Positions 27,732 to 36,435 of a stretch of 64,000 bases of DNA are shown here, in pieces. The translations under genes and the position numbers were made by a program. The notes below the pieces were generated by a model that ran no database searches, was not told where the DNA came from, and worked only from the letters and a program-made list of their open reading frames with translations. Position 1 is the first letter of the stretch, and the number at the start of each line of letters is the position of its first letter. Origin of the DNA: Bradyrhizobium canariense (GTDB taxonomy: Bacteria; Pseudomonadota; Alphaproteobacteria; Rhizobiales; Xanthobacteraceae); NCBI RefSeq assembly GCF_900105125.1, contig NZ_LT629750.1, forward strand, positions 3,038,001 through 3,102,000, read 5' to 3'.

Positions 27732-28352
27732 ATGCGTGTTCTGATCGTTGACGATCATCCTATCGTGGCTTCCGGTTGCCGCGCTTTGTTCGCGGGCGAT
27801 GCCGATATGACGATACTGGAGGCCTCCGACGCGGAGAGCGGCGAGCGCGTATTTATCGCCGAACGGCCGGATGTCTGTGTGCTCGACATCAACCTGCCGA
27901 CCGTCTCGGGATTTGAACTGGCGCGGCGTATTCTCGCGCATACCGCTTCCGCGCGCATCATCATGTTCAGCATGAATGACGATCCGGTATTCGCTGCGCG
28001 CGCAATCGAGATCGGCGCCAAGGGCTATGTCTCGAAGTCCGGGGACCCATGCGACCTCGTCGAAGCCATTCGGGAAGTCGGAGACGGCAAGGTTTATTTG
28101 CCGGCGGCAATCGCACGCAGCATTGCGTTCGCTGGACCCGCTGTCGCGCAAAGCCCGCTGTCGAAACTGACGACGCGCGAAATCGAGATATTGCGCCTGC
28201 TCAGCGCCGGCAAAAGTCTTTCCGAGATCGCATGGCTGGTGCATTCGTCCTACAAGACGATTGCCAACACATCGTCCATCATCCGCCAAAAGCTCGGCCT
28301 GCGCTCGTCCTCCGAGCTGGTGCGCTTCGCAATCGAGAGCCGGCTGGTTTGA
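27732..28352 (+). CDS. MoxX-like response regulator (NarL/LuxR type)
   Basis: This 206-residue response regulator has a receiver domain with the acidic pair DD (residues 7-8), the phosphorylation site D52 (VCVLDINLP) and a conserved Lys in KGYVSKSG. A LuxR-type helix-turn-helix follows (LTTREIEILRLLSAGKSLSEIAWLVHSSYKTIANTSSIIRQKLGL). Divergent from the histidine kinase gene, with a 196-base shared promoter region. The pair probably controls the quinoprotein genes of this island, by analogy to MoxYX in Paracoccus and similar pairs in Pseudomonas alcohol regulation. The ATG at 27732 directly starts the receiver domain; an upstream ATG at 27705 is less likely. Confidence 0.93.
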   Translation: MRVLIVDDHPIVASGCRALFAGDADMTILEASDAESGERVFIAERPDVCVLDINLPTVSGFELARRILAHTASARIIMFSMNDDPVFAARAIEIGAKGYVSKSGDPCDLVEAIREVGDGKVYLPAAIARSIAFAGPAVAQSPLSKLTTREIEILRLLSAGKSLSEIAWLVHSSYKTIANTSSIIRQKLGLRSSSELVRFAIESRLV

Positions 28353-28360
28353 TCCTGGAA

Positions 28361-29122
28361 TTAGCCTTGTCTGGCGTCTTTCACAGCCTGCGCCGCCAAC
28401 GCGCGCATTTCCTCGCAGACTGATACAATGACATCGGCGCTGCGCCCTCCCCGCGGCGGCGGAAGTGTTTTCTCGAGAATGATCCGTGCCGGGCGATCGG
28501 ACAGTAAAAACAGGCGATCCGCCAGATGGACGGCCTCTTCCAGATCATGGGTCACGAACAGCGTTGTCACCTTCGCTCGCTTCGTGAGCGCCATGAGTTC
28601 GCCGCGCAGCCGGGCGGCGACAGTTTCATCGAGCGAAACGAACGGCTCGTCGAGCAGCAGAAAATCCGGCCGGACCGCAAATGCGCGGGCAATCGCCGCG
28701 CGGCGCGCAAGTCCCAGCGACAATTCGCCGGGGTATCGCGCCAGATGCGCGCCGAGGCCAAGTATCTCGACGAGATCGGTGAGATCGACGTCGGCCGGGT
28801 CGGAAGGAAGCGCTAAGCGGATGTTTTGCTCGACCGTGCGCCAAGGCAACAGGCGAGGCTCCTGAAATACCATCCCGAGGCGCCCGGATCCCGGCGCACG
28901 CAATTTGCCGCGAAAATCCGCATCGAGTCCGGCTGCAATCTTCAGGATCGTGGTCTTGCCGCAGCCGGAAGGGCCAATCAACGCACCAAATGATCCGGCC
29001 TCGAGCCGGAGCGCCAGGTCACGAACGACCTCGACTGGCGTGCCGTCGGCCGACAGGTAGCTCTTCGCATCGATGCGAAGCTCAAGCGGAGCGGCGTCTC
29101 CAGCGGTTTGCGCGTCGTTCAA
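28361..29122 (-). CDS. ABC transporter ATPase, SsuB/TauB-like
   Basis: This 253-residue ATPase is from the nitrate/sulfonate/taurine importer branch. Walker A is GPSGCGKTT, the Q-loop FQEPRLLPW and Walker B FLLLDEPF. The ABC signature is ELSLGLARR, where family members have LSGGMRQR, so it is degenerate at two positions. The start overlaps the permease gene by 41 bases. It completes a three-gene importer operon with 29082-29822 and 29826-30821. Sulfonates or other small organic anions are the normal cargo of the branch; in this island the substrate may be linked to alcohol or metal use, but nothing in the sequence fixes it. Confidence 0.88.
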   Translation of the reverse strand: MNDAQTAGDAAPLELRIDAKSYLSADGTPVEVVRDLALRLEAGSFGALIGPSGCGKTTILKIAAGLDADFRGKLRAPGSGRLGMVFQEPRLLPWRTVEQNIRLALPSDPADVDLTDLVEILGLGAHLARYPGELSLGLARRAAIARAFAVRPDFLLLDEPFVSLDETVAARLRGELMALTKRAKVTTLFVTHDLEEAVHLADRLFLLSDRPARIILEKTLPPPRGGRSADVIVSVCEEMRALAAQAVKDARQG

Positions 29123-29822
29123 GCGGTTGTACCAGAAAACTTTCGATCACAAGCATAAGCACAATGAAGCAGATCGCATAGCTCAGTATCCTGGCCATGT
29201 CGAATAGCGAGAATGCCGAGCCAAGAACGAAACCGACCCCGTTGGGCCGTCCGAGCAACTCGACCACGAGCACGATCTTCCAGACGATGGAGAGGCCGGA
29301 ACGCGAACTGGCCGCCAGATAGGGGACGAGTTGCGGTATCACGATGTGACGAATCCTCGAAAACCATGTGAATTGAAAGGCCTCCGCCATTTCATCCAGC
29401 TCGGGATCGAGCGCACGAGCCCCCTCACGCATGACGGCGGTCACGTTCGGCAGTTTATTGATTGCCACGGCGAGGATTGCCGCGGTTTCGTTGAGCCCGA
29501 TCCAGATGTAGGCGAAAATGATGATCACCAGTGCCGGCATGTTGATGAGCACGATCAGCCACGGATCGGCGAACCGATCGACGGCCTTCGAACGCCCCAT
29601 CACGTAACCTGCGATCGTGCCGAGCAGCATCGCGATCGCGAACGAACCGATCACACGTCCGAGTGTGCAGGCCATCTGGAACGGCAATTCGCCCGAGCGG
29701 ATCTCGGCGAGTGTTGCGGCGCCGATTGCCAGCGGGCCGGGCAGCAACCGCGATTGAGCCAGCGCGGCCGCGACGGCCCAAATCGCAATCATCGCAGCCA
29801 GCGAAAGAATTCTCGGCAACAA
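29082..29822 (-). CDS. ABC transporter permease, SsuC/TauC-like
   Basis: This 246-residue inner-membrane permease has about six helices and the BPD_transp_1 signature region (ALDPELDEMAEAFQFTWFSRIRHIVIPQLVPYLAASSRSGLSIVWKIVLV) where the EAA loop contacts the ATPase. This is the arrangement of the SsuC/TauC permeases. It starts four bases from the stop of the binding-protein gene and overlaps the ATPase gene at its 3' end, so the three are co-transcribed. Confidence 0.9.
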   Translation of the reverse strand: MLPRILSLAAMIAIWAVAAALAQSRLLPGPLAIGAATLAEIRSGELPFQMACTLGRVIGSFAIAMLLGTIAGYVMGRSKAVDRFADPWLIVLINMPALVIIIFAYIWIGLNETAAILAVAINKLPNVTAVMREGARALDPELDEMAEAFQFTWFSRIRHIVIPQLVPYLAASSRSGLSIVWKIVLVVELLGRPNGVGFVLGSAFSLFDMARILSYAICFIVLMLVIESFLVQPLERRANRWRRRSA

Positions 29823-29825
29823 CGC

Positions 29826-30821
29826 TCAATCTCCGCGCAGGGCTGGTCGATAATAGAGGCCTGGATCGAGCTCTTTCGAAGGGCCTGCGAGCTCCGTGCC
29901 ACCGGTCACCGCGAGGACCTTGAACAGCGCACGGGCATCGGCTTCTTCCGCGGCAATTGGCCGCTGTGGTATCCCCTCCCTCGTCCGATCTCGATAGGCC
30001 TTGAACGTCCTGTCGTCCTCGGCATGCATCAGGGGACGTAGCGCATCCCACTCCTCATCGGATCGCAGCATGATGTCGTCAGCCTTTTGCGCAGCCGCAA
30101 TAAATCGGTCGATCGCGCTCCTGTGGTCGGCTACGAACTGCTCGGAAAACACATAACCGATCAGCGCGACCGGTTCGTTCAGTCCAAGTGCTGCTTCGGC
30201 GTCGCGCACATCGAAGATCCGGCGGTAGCCCTGCGTATCCAGGCTGGCGCAGAAATTCCAGAAATTGAGGCTGGCTTCGGCTTCGCCCTGCTGCAATTTT
30301 TGGGAAATCAACGGCGGCGCACCATACTCCAGGGTCGCCTCGTGCCTGAGATCGACACCTTGGCGGGTCGCGGCGGCCTGAACGATCAGCCAGCTTTTGT
30401 CGAGCGGACCGCCTGCGACAGCGAGAACGCGGCCCTTGAGGTCTGCGATCCCATGTATGGCGGAATCGTTTTTCACCATGATGGCGCCGACCGCGCTGGA
30501 ATAAGGATAGAACAGCAATTTGGCGCCGAGGGCACGCGCACGCGCGACCCAAAGCCAATCAACGACAGCGATGTCGATCGAGCCGCTGTTGAGGGCGAGC
30601 TTGCCGGCGTCCGGCGACGCGAATTCACTGATCTTCAGATCAAGCCCGGCGCTGGCGGCAAGGTCATGGCGGCGGATCACATCCAGCTGCCAGGCAAATG
30701 TGCCAGTGCTTTGCAGGCCGATGCGCAGAGTCTCGGCGGCCCGCGTTGGCGCGACCCAGGCAACAAGACAGAGCGTCACGAGAATTTTCAACGGGTATAT
30801 CGTTCTCACTTCGCCATTCAT
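29826..30821 (-). CDS. ABC transporter periplasmic binding protein, SsuA/NMT1-like
   Basis: This 331-residue secreted protein has a signal peptide (to about TRA-AET) and the fold of NMT1/SsuA-type binding proteins (LRIGLQSTGTFAWQLDVIRRHDLAASAGLDLKISEFASPDAGKLAL). It is the first gene of the importer operon. I chose the ATG at 30821, where the signal peptide begins; the frame extends to 30881. Genes of this kind accompany quinoprotein clusters in some proteobacteria. The substrate is unknown. Confidence 0.88.
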   Translation of the reverse strand: MNGEVRTIYPLKILVTLCLVAWVAPTRAAETLRIGLQSTGTFAWQLDVIRRHDLAASAGLDLKISEFASPDAGKLALNSGSIDIAVVDWLWVARARALGAKLLFYPYSSAVGAIMVKNDSAIHGIADLKGRVLAVAGGPLDKSWLIVQAAATRQGVDLRHEATLEYGAPPLISQKLQQGEAEASLNFWNFCASLDTQGYRRIFDVRDAEAALGLNEPVALIGYVFSEQFVADHRSAIDRFIAAAQKADDIMLRSDEEWDALRPLMHAEDDRTFKAYRDRTREGIPQRPIAAEEADARALFKVLAVTGGTELAGPSKELDPGLYYRPALRGD

Positions 30822-30966
30822 GCGAGAAATTAGCTGCACTGTCCACCCGGCCAAAGGGACAAGCAAATTTGTCGCTGACACTCACCGCATCTAGGGTGCA
30901 AGGTGGCAATCTCGGCCAAGGATCGTAATAATCGCCATACCGGCCACGGCTCGTTCGGACCCCTTA

Positions 30967-31920
30967 ATGCCACGGAAGCCAGCGCGCCAATTTTGGATGC
31001 AGTGCGGTAAAACCCGACGCGGGTTCGTGCGCAGATTAGCTGTACTGGTTTGGACGGCGAAACCGGACCGAACGGCCAGATCCTGCCTGTTGCTCGCCCT
31101 CGCATTCCTTCCGACCTACGCCCGAGCAGAACCGATCGAAACCGAGCATCTGTTCGCCTTCACCATCGGAAGCGACGTGGGCGATGTCGGAGAAAGAGAG
31201 CTGGAGGGATCGGTAACCGGTCGCTTCTCGAAGCGAACCGGAACCTATGATGCGGGTTCCGGCACGATATCGGCGGAATTCGTGCCGCTGCCGAACCTTC
31301 GGACCGAATTTACCGGGGTGGTCAATTCCTACGACATTTCCGGCGTGAGCGGGTTCGCCGATCAGCGCTACACCGCGTTTGGCGGGATGTCCGCCGACGT
31401 CCGCTACCGGTTACTTGATCGCGCCTCCGCGCCGTTCGGTTTTGCAATCGGCGCCGAGCCGCATTGGAACAGGTCTGACGACATAACCGGTGAACGCGTC
31501 GGCCAATATGGCGTGGACTTCGTTGCAGCCGCCGATTGGGAAATCATTCAGGATCGGCTCGTTGCGGCGTTCAACCTGCTCTATCAACCCGATACCACGC
31601 GCTCGCAACTGACTGGAACCTGGTCGCAGGAATCCACGGCGGGGATTGCGATGGGCCTGATGGCGCAGGTCCGTTCCGGAATTTTTGTCGGCGGCGAAGC
31701 CCGTTATTTACGCCAGTATGACGGGTTTGGCCCGGATACCCTTGCTGGACAAGGCTTTTTCGTTGGGCCGACAATTTACTTCAAGCTCTCCGAACGGGCG
31801 TGGATCACAGCCGCCTGGAGCGCACAAGTCGCGGGTCACGCAACTGCCATTGCCGGTTCGCTTGACCTGGTTAATTTCGAACGTCAGCAGGCACGTCTTT
31901 TGTTCGGCGTAAACTTCTAA
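30967..31920 (+). CDS. Putative outer-membrane beta-barrel protein
   Basis: This 317-residue protein has a late signal-like hydrophobic stretch (SCLLLALAFLPTYARA-EPI, residues 38-55), so the true start may be 20-30 codons downstream of 30967. The mature part is built of alternating polar and hydrophobic strands (YDVRYRLLD-type, GIFVGGEARYLRQYDGF, GPTIYFKLSERAWITAAWSAQV) and ends in VNF, the C-terminal Phe that targets barrels to the outer membrane. I do not recognise a named family. It is convergent with the EF-loop protein at 31944-32285 and divergent from the SsuABC-like operon. A channel for the island's substrate is possible. Confidence 0.78.
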   Translation: MPRKPARQFWMQCGKTRRGFVRRLAVLVWTAKPDRTARSCLLLALAFLPTYARAEPIETEHLFAFTIGSDVGDVGERELEGSVTGRFSKRTGTYDAGSGTISAEFVPLPNLRTEFTGVVNSYDISGVSGFADQRYTAFGGMSADVRYRLLDRASAPFGFAIGAEPHWNRSDDITGERVGQYGVDFVAAADWEIIQDRLVAAFNLLYQPDTTRSQLTGTWSQESTAGIAMGLMAQVRSGIFVGGEARYLRQYDGFGPDTLAGQGFFVGPTIYFKLSERAWITAAWSAQVAGHATAIAGSLDLVNFERQQARLLFGVNF

Positions 31921-31943
31921 GTCCGTGTCAGCACTTACCGCGA

Positions 31944-32285
31944 TTATTTGGCGCAGTCCTTCAGGTCTTTCTCGTCGATCGAGAAGATCGCGCCGGTCTT
32001 GACCTGAATGTTTGGAACCACGCAAGTCCGCCCGATCTTGTCGACAAACTTGACGTCATAAACACCTGCGGCCGTGTCGGTAATCTTCAGCCGCTCGTCA
32101 TGATCCACGGTATGATCGTTATCATTGTCGGTCTGATTGCGGCCCCACTCATTCTTGCCAGGCGGCGAGAGCTGCAGCGAAGTAATTGTGTTAGCAGTCA
32201 AATTCCAGAACCGGGTATCCTTTGCGGAAGCGCCCACGGGGATGAACGCCAAAACGAAGGCCGCCAGAACAACTACCCTCGCCAT
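31944..32285 (-). CDS. Small periplasmic protein with an EF-hand-like metal loop
   Basis: This 113-residue protein has a signal peptide (to about ASA-KDT, residue 22). The mature 91-residue part contains DNDNDHTVDHDE at residues 53-64. Its acidic residues fall at loop positions 1, 3, 5, 9 and 12 (D53, D55, D57, D61, E64), with Val at 8, exactly the pattern of an EF-hand calcium loop. Asp at position 9 is a feature of lanmodulin, the lanthanide-binding protein. Position 6 is His where EF-hands have Gly, and helices around the loop are not obvious, so it may be an EF-loop in a beta-rich domain. Two Cys (in RTCVV and KDCAK) could pair. The ATG at 32285 is chosen over 32306. Metal binding is inferred; no family function is known to me. 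Confidence 0.82.
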   Translation of the reverse strand: MARVVVLAAFVLAFIPVGASAKDTRFWNLTANTITSLQLSPPGKNEWGRNQTDNDNDHTVDHDERLKITDTAAGVYDVKFVDKIGRTCVVPNIQVKTGAIFSIDEKDLKDCAK

Positions 32286-32396
32286 TTTGCGATCCTCCCA
32301 AGACACTTACCAAGACACTTAGCCCAAGACATTTAGCGCTTGTGTTACTACCAATCGGGATTGCCAGCTGCAATCGTGAGGGATCGGAGAGGAACG

Positions 32397-32930
32397 ATGA
32401 GGCCTCCTCCCAGGGCGGCGCTGACGCTAATTCTGGCGATTGTTCTCGGGACGTTGGGCTGGATCGGCAGCTCTGTGGCCGCTCCAGCCACGGCCGTCTT
32501 CCCCTTTGAGATCTACGACACCAGCGGCGAACCTCCGCAACCCGACATCACCAAGAGGCTTGCGATGGCGACGCGGGTCCTGTCGGAACTGCTGGAAAAA
32601 ACCGGCCACTATTCGCCCGTCGATCTCGGGCCGCTCAGTGCGGAAGTGACGGCAACTTCGCCGCGATACCGATGCGGCGACTGCTTCCTGCCTGTCGCGC
32701 GCCAAGCCGGCGCGGCTTGCGCCGTCGTCTCAGTGGTCCACAAGGTATCATCGCTGATCTCATCCATGGACATCTGGATCCTTGATGCTTCCAGCGGGGC
32801 GAGCCTTGCGCATCTTAGCGGCCAGATCCGCGGCGACACCCCGGAAGCCTATGACCACGGCGTGCGCTTCCTGGTCAGGAACCGGTTGCCGGCCGATGGG
32901 CCGCCGGGAGATGGTGCGCTGCCGAAATAA
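32397..32930 (+). CDS. DUF3280/DUF2380-type secreted protein
   Basis: This 177-residue secreted protein has a signal peptide (to about VAA-PAT) and a mature part that starts AVFPFEIYDTSGEPPQPD, the pattern of the DUF2380/DUF3280 families found in alphaproteobacterial quinoprotein clusters. The fold resembles the TolB N-terminal domain. Two close cysteines (RCGDCF) could bind metal or form a disulphide, with a third in GAACAVV. GGAGAGGAACG precedes the ATG at 32397. The function is not known; its island position suggests a periplasmic support role. Confidence 0.82.
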   Translation: MRPPPRAALTLILAIVLGTLGWIGSSVAAPATAVFPFEIYDTSGEPPQPDITKRLAMATRVLSELLEKTGHYSPVDLGPLSAEVTATSPRYRCGDCFLPVARQAGAACAVVSVVHKVSSLISSMDIWILDASSGASLAHLSGQIRGDTPEAYDHGVRFLVRNRLPADGPPGDGALPK

Positions 32931-32965
32931 TTCGACTGAGCAGCGGACTTGAACGCTGCGTTCGA

Positions 32966-33811
32966 TCACCGCGCCAGCCGCGCGGCATGCCAGCGCATGT
33001 GATCTTCCATGAATGTCGATACGAAATAATAGCTGTGATCGTAGCCGGTCTGGCGGCGAAGGATCAGCGGAATGCCCGCCTGTGAACAGGCCTGCTCCAA
33101 AAGTTCCGGGCGAAGCTGTTCGGTCAGGAACTGATCGGCGTCACCGTAATCGACCAGAAAATCGGAAAACCGCGCACCATCCTCGATGAGCGCGACGGTG
33201 TCGTGCTTGCGCCAGGCGGCACGCTCATCACCGAGATATCCGCCCAACGCCTTGATCCCCCATGGCACTTGTGACGGCGCGACGATGGGCGAAAGCGCGC
33301 TCGCGGCGCGATAGCGATCGGGATGACGCAGCGCGATCGTGAGCGCACCATAGCCGCCCATCGAATGCCCCAGAATCGATTGCCGTTTGGGATCGACGGG
33401 AAATTCCTGGGCGATCAATTCGGGAAGCTCTTCCGTCACATAGCTCCACATGCGGTAATTCTGGGCAAATGGCGGCCGCGTGGCGTCGACATAAAAACCG
33501 GCGCCAAGCCCGAAATCATAGGCGCCAGCGGGGTCACCCGGCACACCTTCGCCGCGCGGACTGGTATCCGGCGCCACAAAGACAAGGCCCAGCTCGGCGC
33601 AGGCGCGGCGAAATTCGCCCTTCTCCGTGACGTTGGCGTGCGTGCAGGTGAGGCCCGACAGATACCAAACCAGCGGCAGCTTCGCCCCAGCCTGATGCGG
33701 GGGGACATAGACCGAAAAGGTCATGGCCGTCTTGGTCTCGCGACTGGCATGCCTGTAAACTCCCTGCATGCCGTCATGCGATCGGTTCAGTGAAACGGTT
33801 TCAAGGGCCAT
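32966..33811 (-). CDS. fghA: S-formylglutathione hydrolase
   Basis: This 281-residue cytoplasmic alpha/beta hydrolase (esterase D family) cleaves S-formylglutathione to formate and glutathione, the last step of glutathione-dependent formaldehyde oxidation. The nucleophile elbow is GHSMGGYGA; the conserved Asp and His lie in GDADQF and GYDHSYYF. The N-terminus (LETVSLNRSHDGMQGVYRH) is typical of the family. Together with gfa and frmA on the same strand it forms a complete formaldehyde-to-formate route. The start at 33811 matches the family N-terminus. Confidence 0.96.
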   Translation of the reverse strand: MALETVSLNRSHDGMQGVYRHASRETKTAMTFSVYVPPHQAGAKLPLVWYLSGLTCTHANVTEKGEFRRACAELGLVFVAPDTSPRGEGVPGDPAGAYDFGLGAGFYVDATRPPFAQNYRMWSYVTEELPELIAQEFPVDPKRQSILGHSMGGYGALTIALRHPDRYRAASALSPIVAPSQVPWGIKALGGYLGDERAAWRKHDTVALIEDGARFSDFLVDYGDADQFLTEQLRPELLEQACSQAGIPLILRRQTGYDHSYYFVSTFMEDHMRWHAARLAR

Positions 33812-33945
33812 GCTTTTCCAACTCCGGCGCCACACCGACGCGAAGGTTATAGGTTATCAGCGGTCAGACGCGGATCACAACTCGGCCGGCGGTTGTCGCC
33901 GCCAGCCGAAGCCTAACGCAAAATCGGCCGATCTAGGCTGCCTTG

Positions 33946-34509
33946 CTAGGCTGCCTTGGATTTCGCCACATGCGTGGCGATCGCATCCATCAGCGGCGGC
34001 GACAGACAGTCATAAGGCTCAAGCCCCAGCTCCTTGAAGCGGGACCTGATTCCATCCATCTCCGCCGGAGGGACACCGGATTCGATCACCGAGGATACGA
34101 ACGCCGCAAACCCCGGAGCTGACCAGCCGCCTTCGGTGAACAGTTCGGGATGGATGAAGTCGAGACCATAGAACGGATGTCCCTTGTTCTCGATGCGGCC
34201 ATACATATGCGTGCCGCAAACCTTGCAGGCGTAGCGCTGGATCGCCGCCGAGGTGTCGACAATCTGGAGCTTGTCGCCGTTTTCAAGAACACTCACGTTA
34301 TCGCGCGGGACAACGGCGACGACCGAAAACGCCGCACCCTCCGGCTTCCAGCATTTGGTGCAGCCGCAGGCGTGGTTGTGGGCGACATCTCCCTTGATGC
34401 CGACCTTGACCGGCCGGTCCTTGCATTTGCAGACCAGCGTGCCACCGGCAAAGCTGCCCGAGCCTTTCTTTACGCCACTGTCAATCGATGGGTGGATATG
34501 AACAGTCAT
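33946..34509 (-). CDS. gfa: S-(hydroxymethyl)glutathione synthase (Gfa)
   Basis: This 187-residue zinc protein speeds up the condensation of formaldehyde with glutathione to S-hydroxymethylglutathione. Its zinc-binding cysteines are seen in LVCKCKD, CGCTKCW and YACKVCGTH. The length is usual for Gfa. It lies between frmA and fghA on the same strand, 33 bases downstream of frmA. Confidence 0.95.
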   Translation of the reverse strand: MTVHIHPSIDSGVKKGSGSFAGGTLVCKCKDRPVKVGIKGDVAHNHACGCTKCWKPEGAAFSVVAVVPRDNVSVLENGDKLQIVDTSAAIQRYACKVCGTHMYGRIENKGHPFYGLDFIHPELFTEGGWSAPGFAAFVSSVIESGVPPAEMDGIRSRFKELGLEPYDCLSPPLMDAIATHVAKSKAA

Positions 34510-34542
34510 AGGCCTATCCTCCTTGTGTTTGACGCTTTTGAT

Positions 34543-35652
34543 TTAGAACACGACGACCGAACGGATCGACTTGCCCTCGTGCATCAGATCGAAGCCCTTG
34601 TTGATGTCCTCGAGCTTGAGGACATGGGTGATCATCGGGTCGATCTCGATCTTGCCGTTCATGTACCAGTCGACGATTTTCGGCACGTCGGTCCGGCCGC
34701 GCGCACCGCCGAACGCCGAGCCCTTCCAGACCCGCCCGGTGACCAGCTGGAACGGCCGGGTCGCAATCTCCTTGCCGGCTTCCGCCACCCCGATCACCAC
34801 CGAGACGCCCCAGCCGCGGTGGCAGGCTTCCAGCGCCTGGCGCATCACAGTGGTGTTGCCGGTGCAGTCGAAGGTGAAATCGGCGCCGCCGTCGGTCAGT
34901 CCGACCAGATGCTGGACGATATCGCCGTCGATCTTCCTGGGGTTGACGAAGTGGGTCATGCCGAAGCGGCGGCCCCATTCTTCCTTGGAATCATTGACGT
35001 CGACGCCGACGATCTTGTCGGCCCCCACCATTCGCGCGCCCTGGATGACGTTGAGCCCGATGCCGCCGAGGCCGAACACCACCACATTGGCGCCCGGCGT
35101 CACCTTGGCGGTATTGACCACCGCCCCGACCCCCGTGGTGACGCCGCAGCCGATGTAGCAGCTCTTGTCGAACGGCGCGTCCTGCCGGATTTTGGCGACC
35201 GCGATCTCCGGCAGCACGGTAAAGTTCGAGAAGGTCGAGCAGCCCATGTAATGGAAGATGGTCTGGCCCTTATGGCTGAAGCGCGAGGTGCCGTCGGGCA
35301 TCACGCCCTTGCCCTGGGTGGCGCGGATTTTGGTGCAGAGATTGGTCTTCTGGCTGAGGCAGCTTTTGCACTCGCGGCATTCCGGCGTGTAGAGCGGGAT
35401 CACGTGATCGCCCGGCTTGACCGAGGTGACGCCGGGGCCGATTTCGCGGACGATGCCGGCGCCCTCATGGCCGAGGATCGAGGGGAAGATGCCCTCGCTG
35501 TCGAAACCATCCAGCGTATAGGCATCGGTGTGGCAAATGCCGGTCGCCTTGATCTCGACCAGGACTTCACCGGCCCTCGGGCCATCCAGATCCAGCTCGA
35601 CGATTTCAAGCGGCTGCTTGGCCTGGAACGCGACTGCGGCGCGTGTCTTCAT
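34543..35652 (-). CDS. frmA: S-(hydroxymethyl)glutathione dehydrogenase (class III alcohol dehydrogenase)
   Basis: This 369-residue cytoplasmic zinc enzyme oxidises S-hydroxymethylglutathione to S-formylglutathione with NAD. Catalytic zinc ligands are in ICHTDAYT and GHEGAG, the structural-zinc cysteines in [15 protein letters not shown], and the NAD site is GLGGIGLNV. Length and motifs are those of the class III family (FrmA/AdhC). First gene of the formaldehyde-oxidation operon; it would handle formaldehyde from XoxF and the other alcohol dehydrogenases. Confidence 0.97.
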   Translation of the reverse strand: MKTRAAVAFQAKQPLEIVELDLDGPRAGEVLVEIKATGICHTDAYTLDGFDSEGIFPSILGHEGAGIVREIGPGVTSVKPGDHVIPLYTPECRECKSCLSQKTNLCTKIRATQGKGVMPDGTSRFSHKGQTIFHYMGCSTFSNFTVLPEIAVAKIRQDAPFDKSCYIGCGVTTGVGAVVNTAKVTPGANVVVFGLGGIGLNVIQGARMVGADKIVGVDVNDSKEEWGRRFGMTHFVNPRKIDGDIVQHLVGLTDGGADFTFDCTGNTTVMRQALEACHRGWGVSVVIGVAEAGKEIATRPFQLVTGRVWKGSAFGGARGRTDVPKIVDWYMNGKIEIDPMITHVLKLEDINKGFDLMHEGKSIRSVVVF

Positions 35653-36122
35653 CTACCGTTCCTCCACTCAATTTTTTTGCTTGAGCCCGGATTTAGCTAC
35701 GGTTTTTGAAAGCCCTTCGACGTCTGGAAGACTGCGCGCCGCCAGCGTGACCAGCTACAACGTCACGCGCGCCTCACATCAACGACGAAGCGCGAAAATC
35801 CCAGGCAAGACACTTGTAACCCCGAAACATTGCACGCTTACAATCAATGTCAAGGCCGCTGATTTCGTGAGGTCTCCATCTTTCCGGCCAATCGAAATAC
35901 GGCGATTATCAATGAGGCCCGTGGCGAGCGCGTTTTGATTCAGTTTGCAATGCGGCAGAATTCTCGGGGCCATCAGCCGATAAGTCAGCATGCGTTGCGC
36001 CATCTCCATGTTTTGCAGACGATATGGGAACCGCGCGCATGGGGGCCATGCCGAAATTGGAGACGCGAGGGTCAATTCGGCGTAATATTTTCGCGTTTCA
36101 TTTTAGATAGAGGGCACAAGGA
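35653..36122. other. Intergenic region upstream of frmA
   Basis: This 470-base gap between divergent frmA and the 68-residue gene holds promoters for both. Short open frames lack support. AAGGA sits directly before the ATG at 36123. I see no operator or RNA. Confidence 0.5.
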
Positions 36123-36329
36123 ATGATTGAAATCATCCTGACCGTCTGCGCCATCGCCAATCCGACCAATTGCGAAGAAAAATATCTTCAGTTCGCTTGG
36201 GACGGTTCGATCAATCAATGCATGATGGCGGCGCAGCCCTATATCGCCGAGTGGATTGGCAAACATCCCGAATGGGTCGCTACGAAATGGAGCTGCGACT
36301 ATCCGGGCCACGAGAAGCGCAGGATCTAA
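36123..36329 (+). CDS. Small conserved Cys-containing protein
   Basis: This 68-residue protein has four cysteines (C9, C17, C33, C58) and aromatic-rich helices (QFAWDGSINQCMMAAQPYIAEWIGKHPEW). GGCACAAGGA lies directly before the ATG. No signal peptide cleavage site is clear, though the first 12 residues are hydrophobic. I recall similar small proteins in rhizobia but know no function. Its island position, next to the PQQ-associated propeller gene, is all the context there is. Confidence 0.7.
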   Translation: MIEIILTVCAIANPTNCEEKYLQFAWDGSINQCMMAAQPYIAEWIGKHPEWVATKWSCDYPGHEKRRI

Positions 36330-36435
36330 TTCGGCCGCCGGCAACGCACAGCAGTTGCCACGCAACTGCGATTTCGCTCGGGGCCAGAAGGGAAACGGGC
36401 GGCCGGATTCCGGCGCGGATCAGCGGAATCCATTT

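Noticed and set aside
34150-35709. 519-codon plus-strand open frame opposite frmA and gfa
   Set aside because: It lies antisense to two clear enzymes, and its composition (many Asp, His, Arg, Val) is the mirror of GC-rich codon use. No family resemblance.
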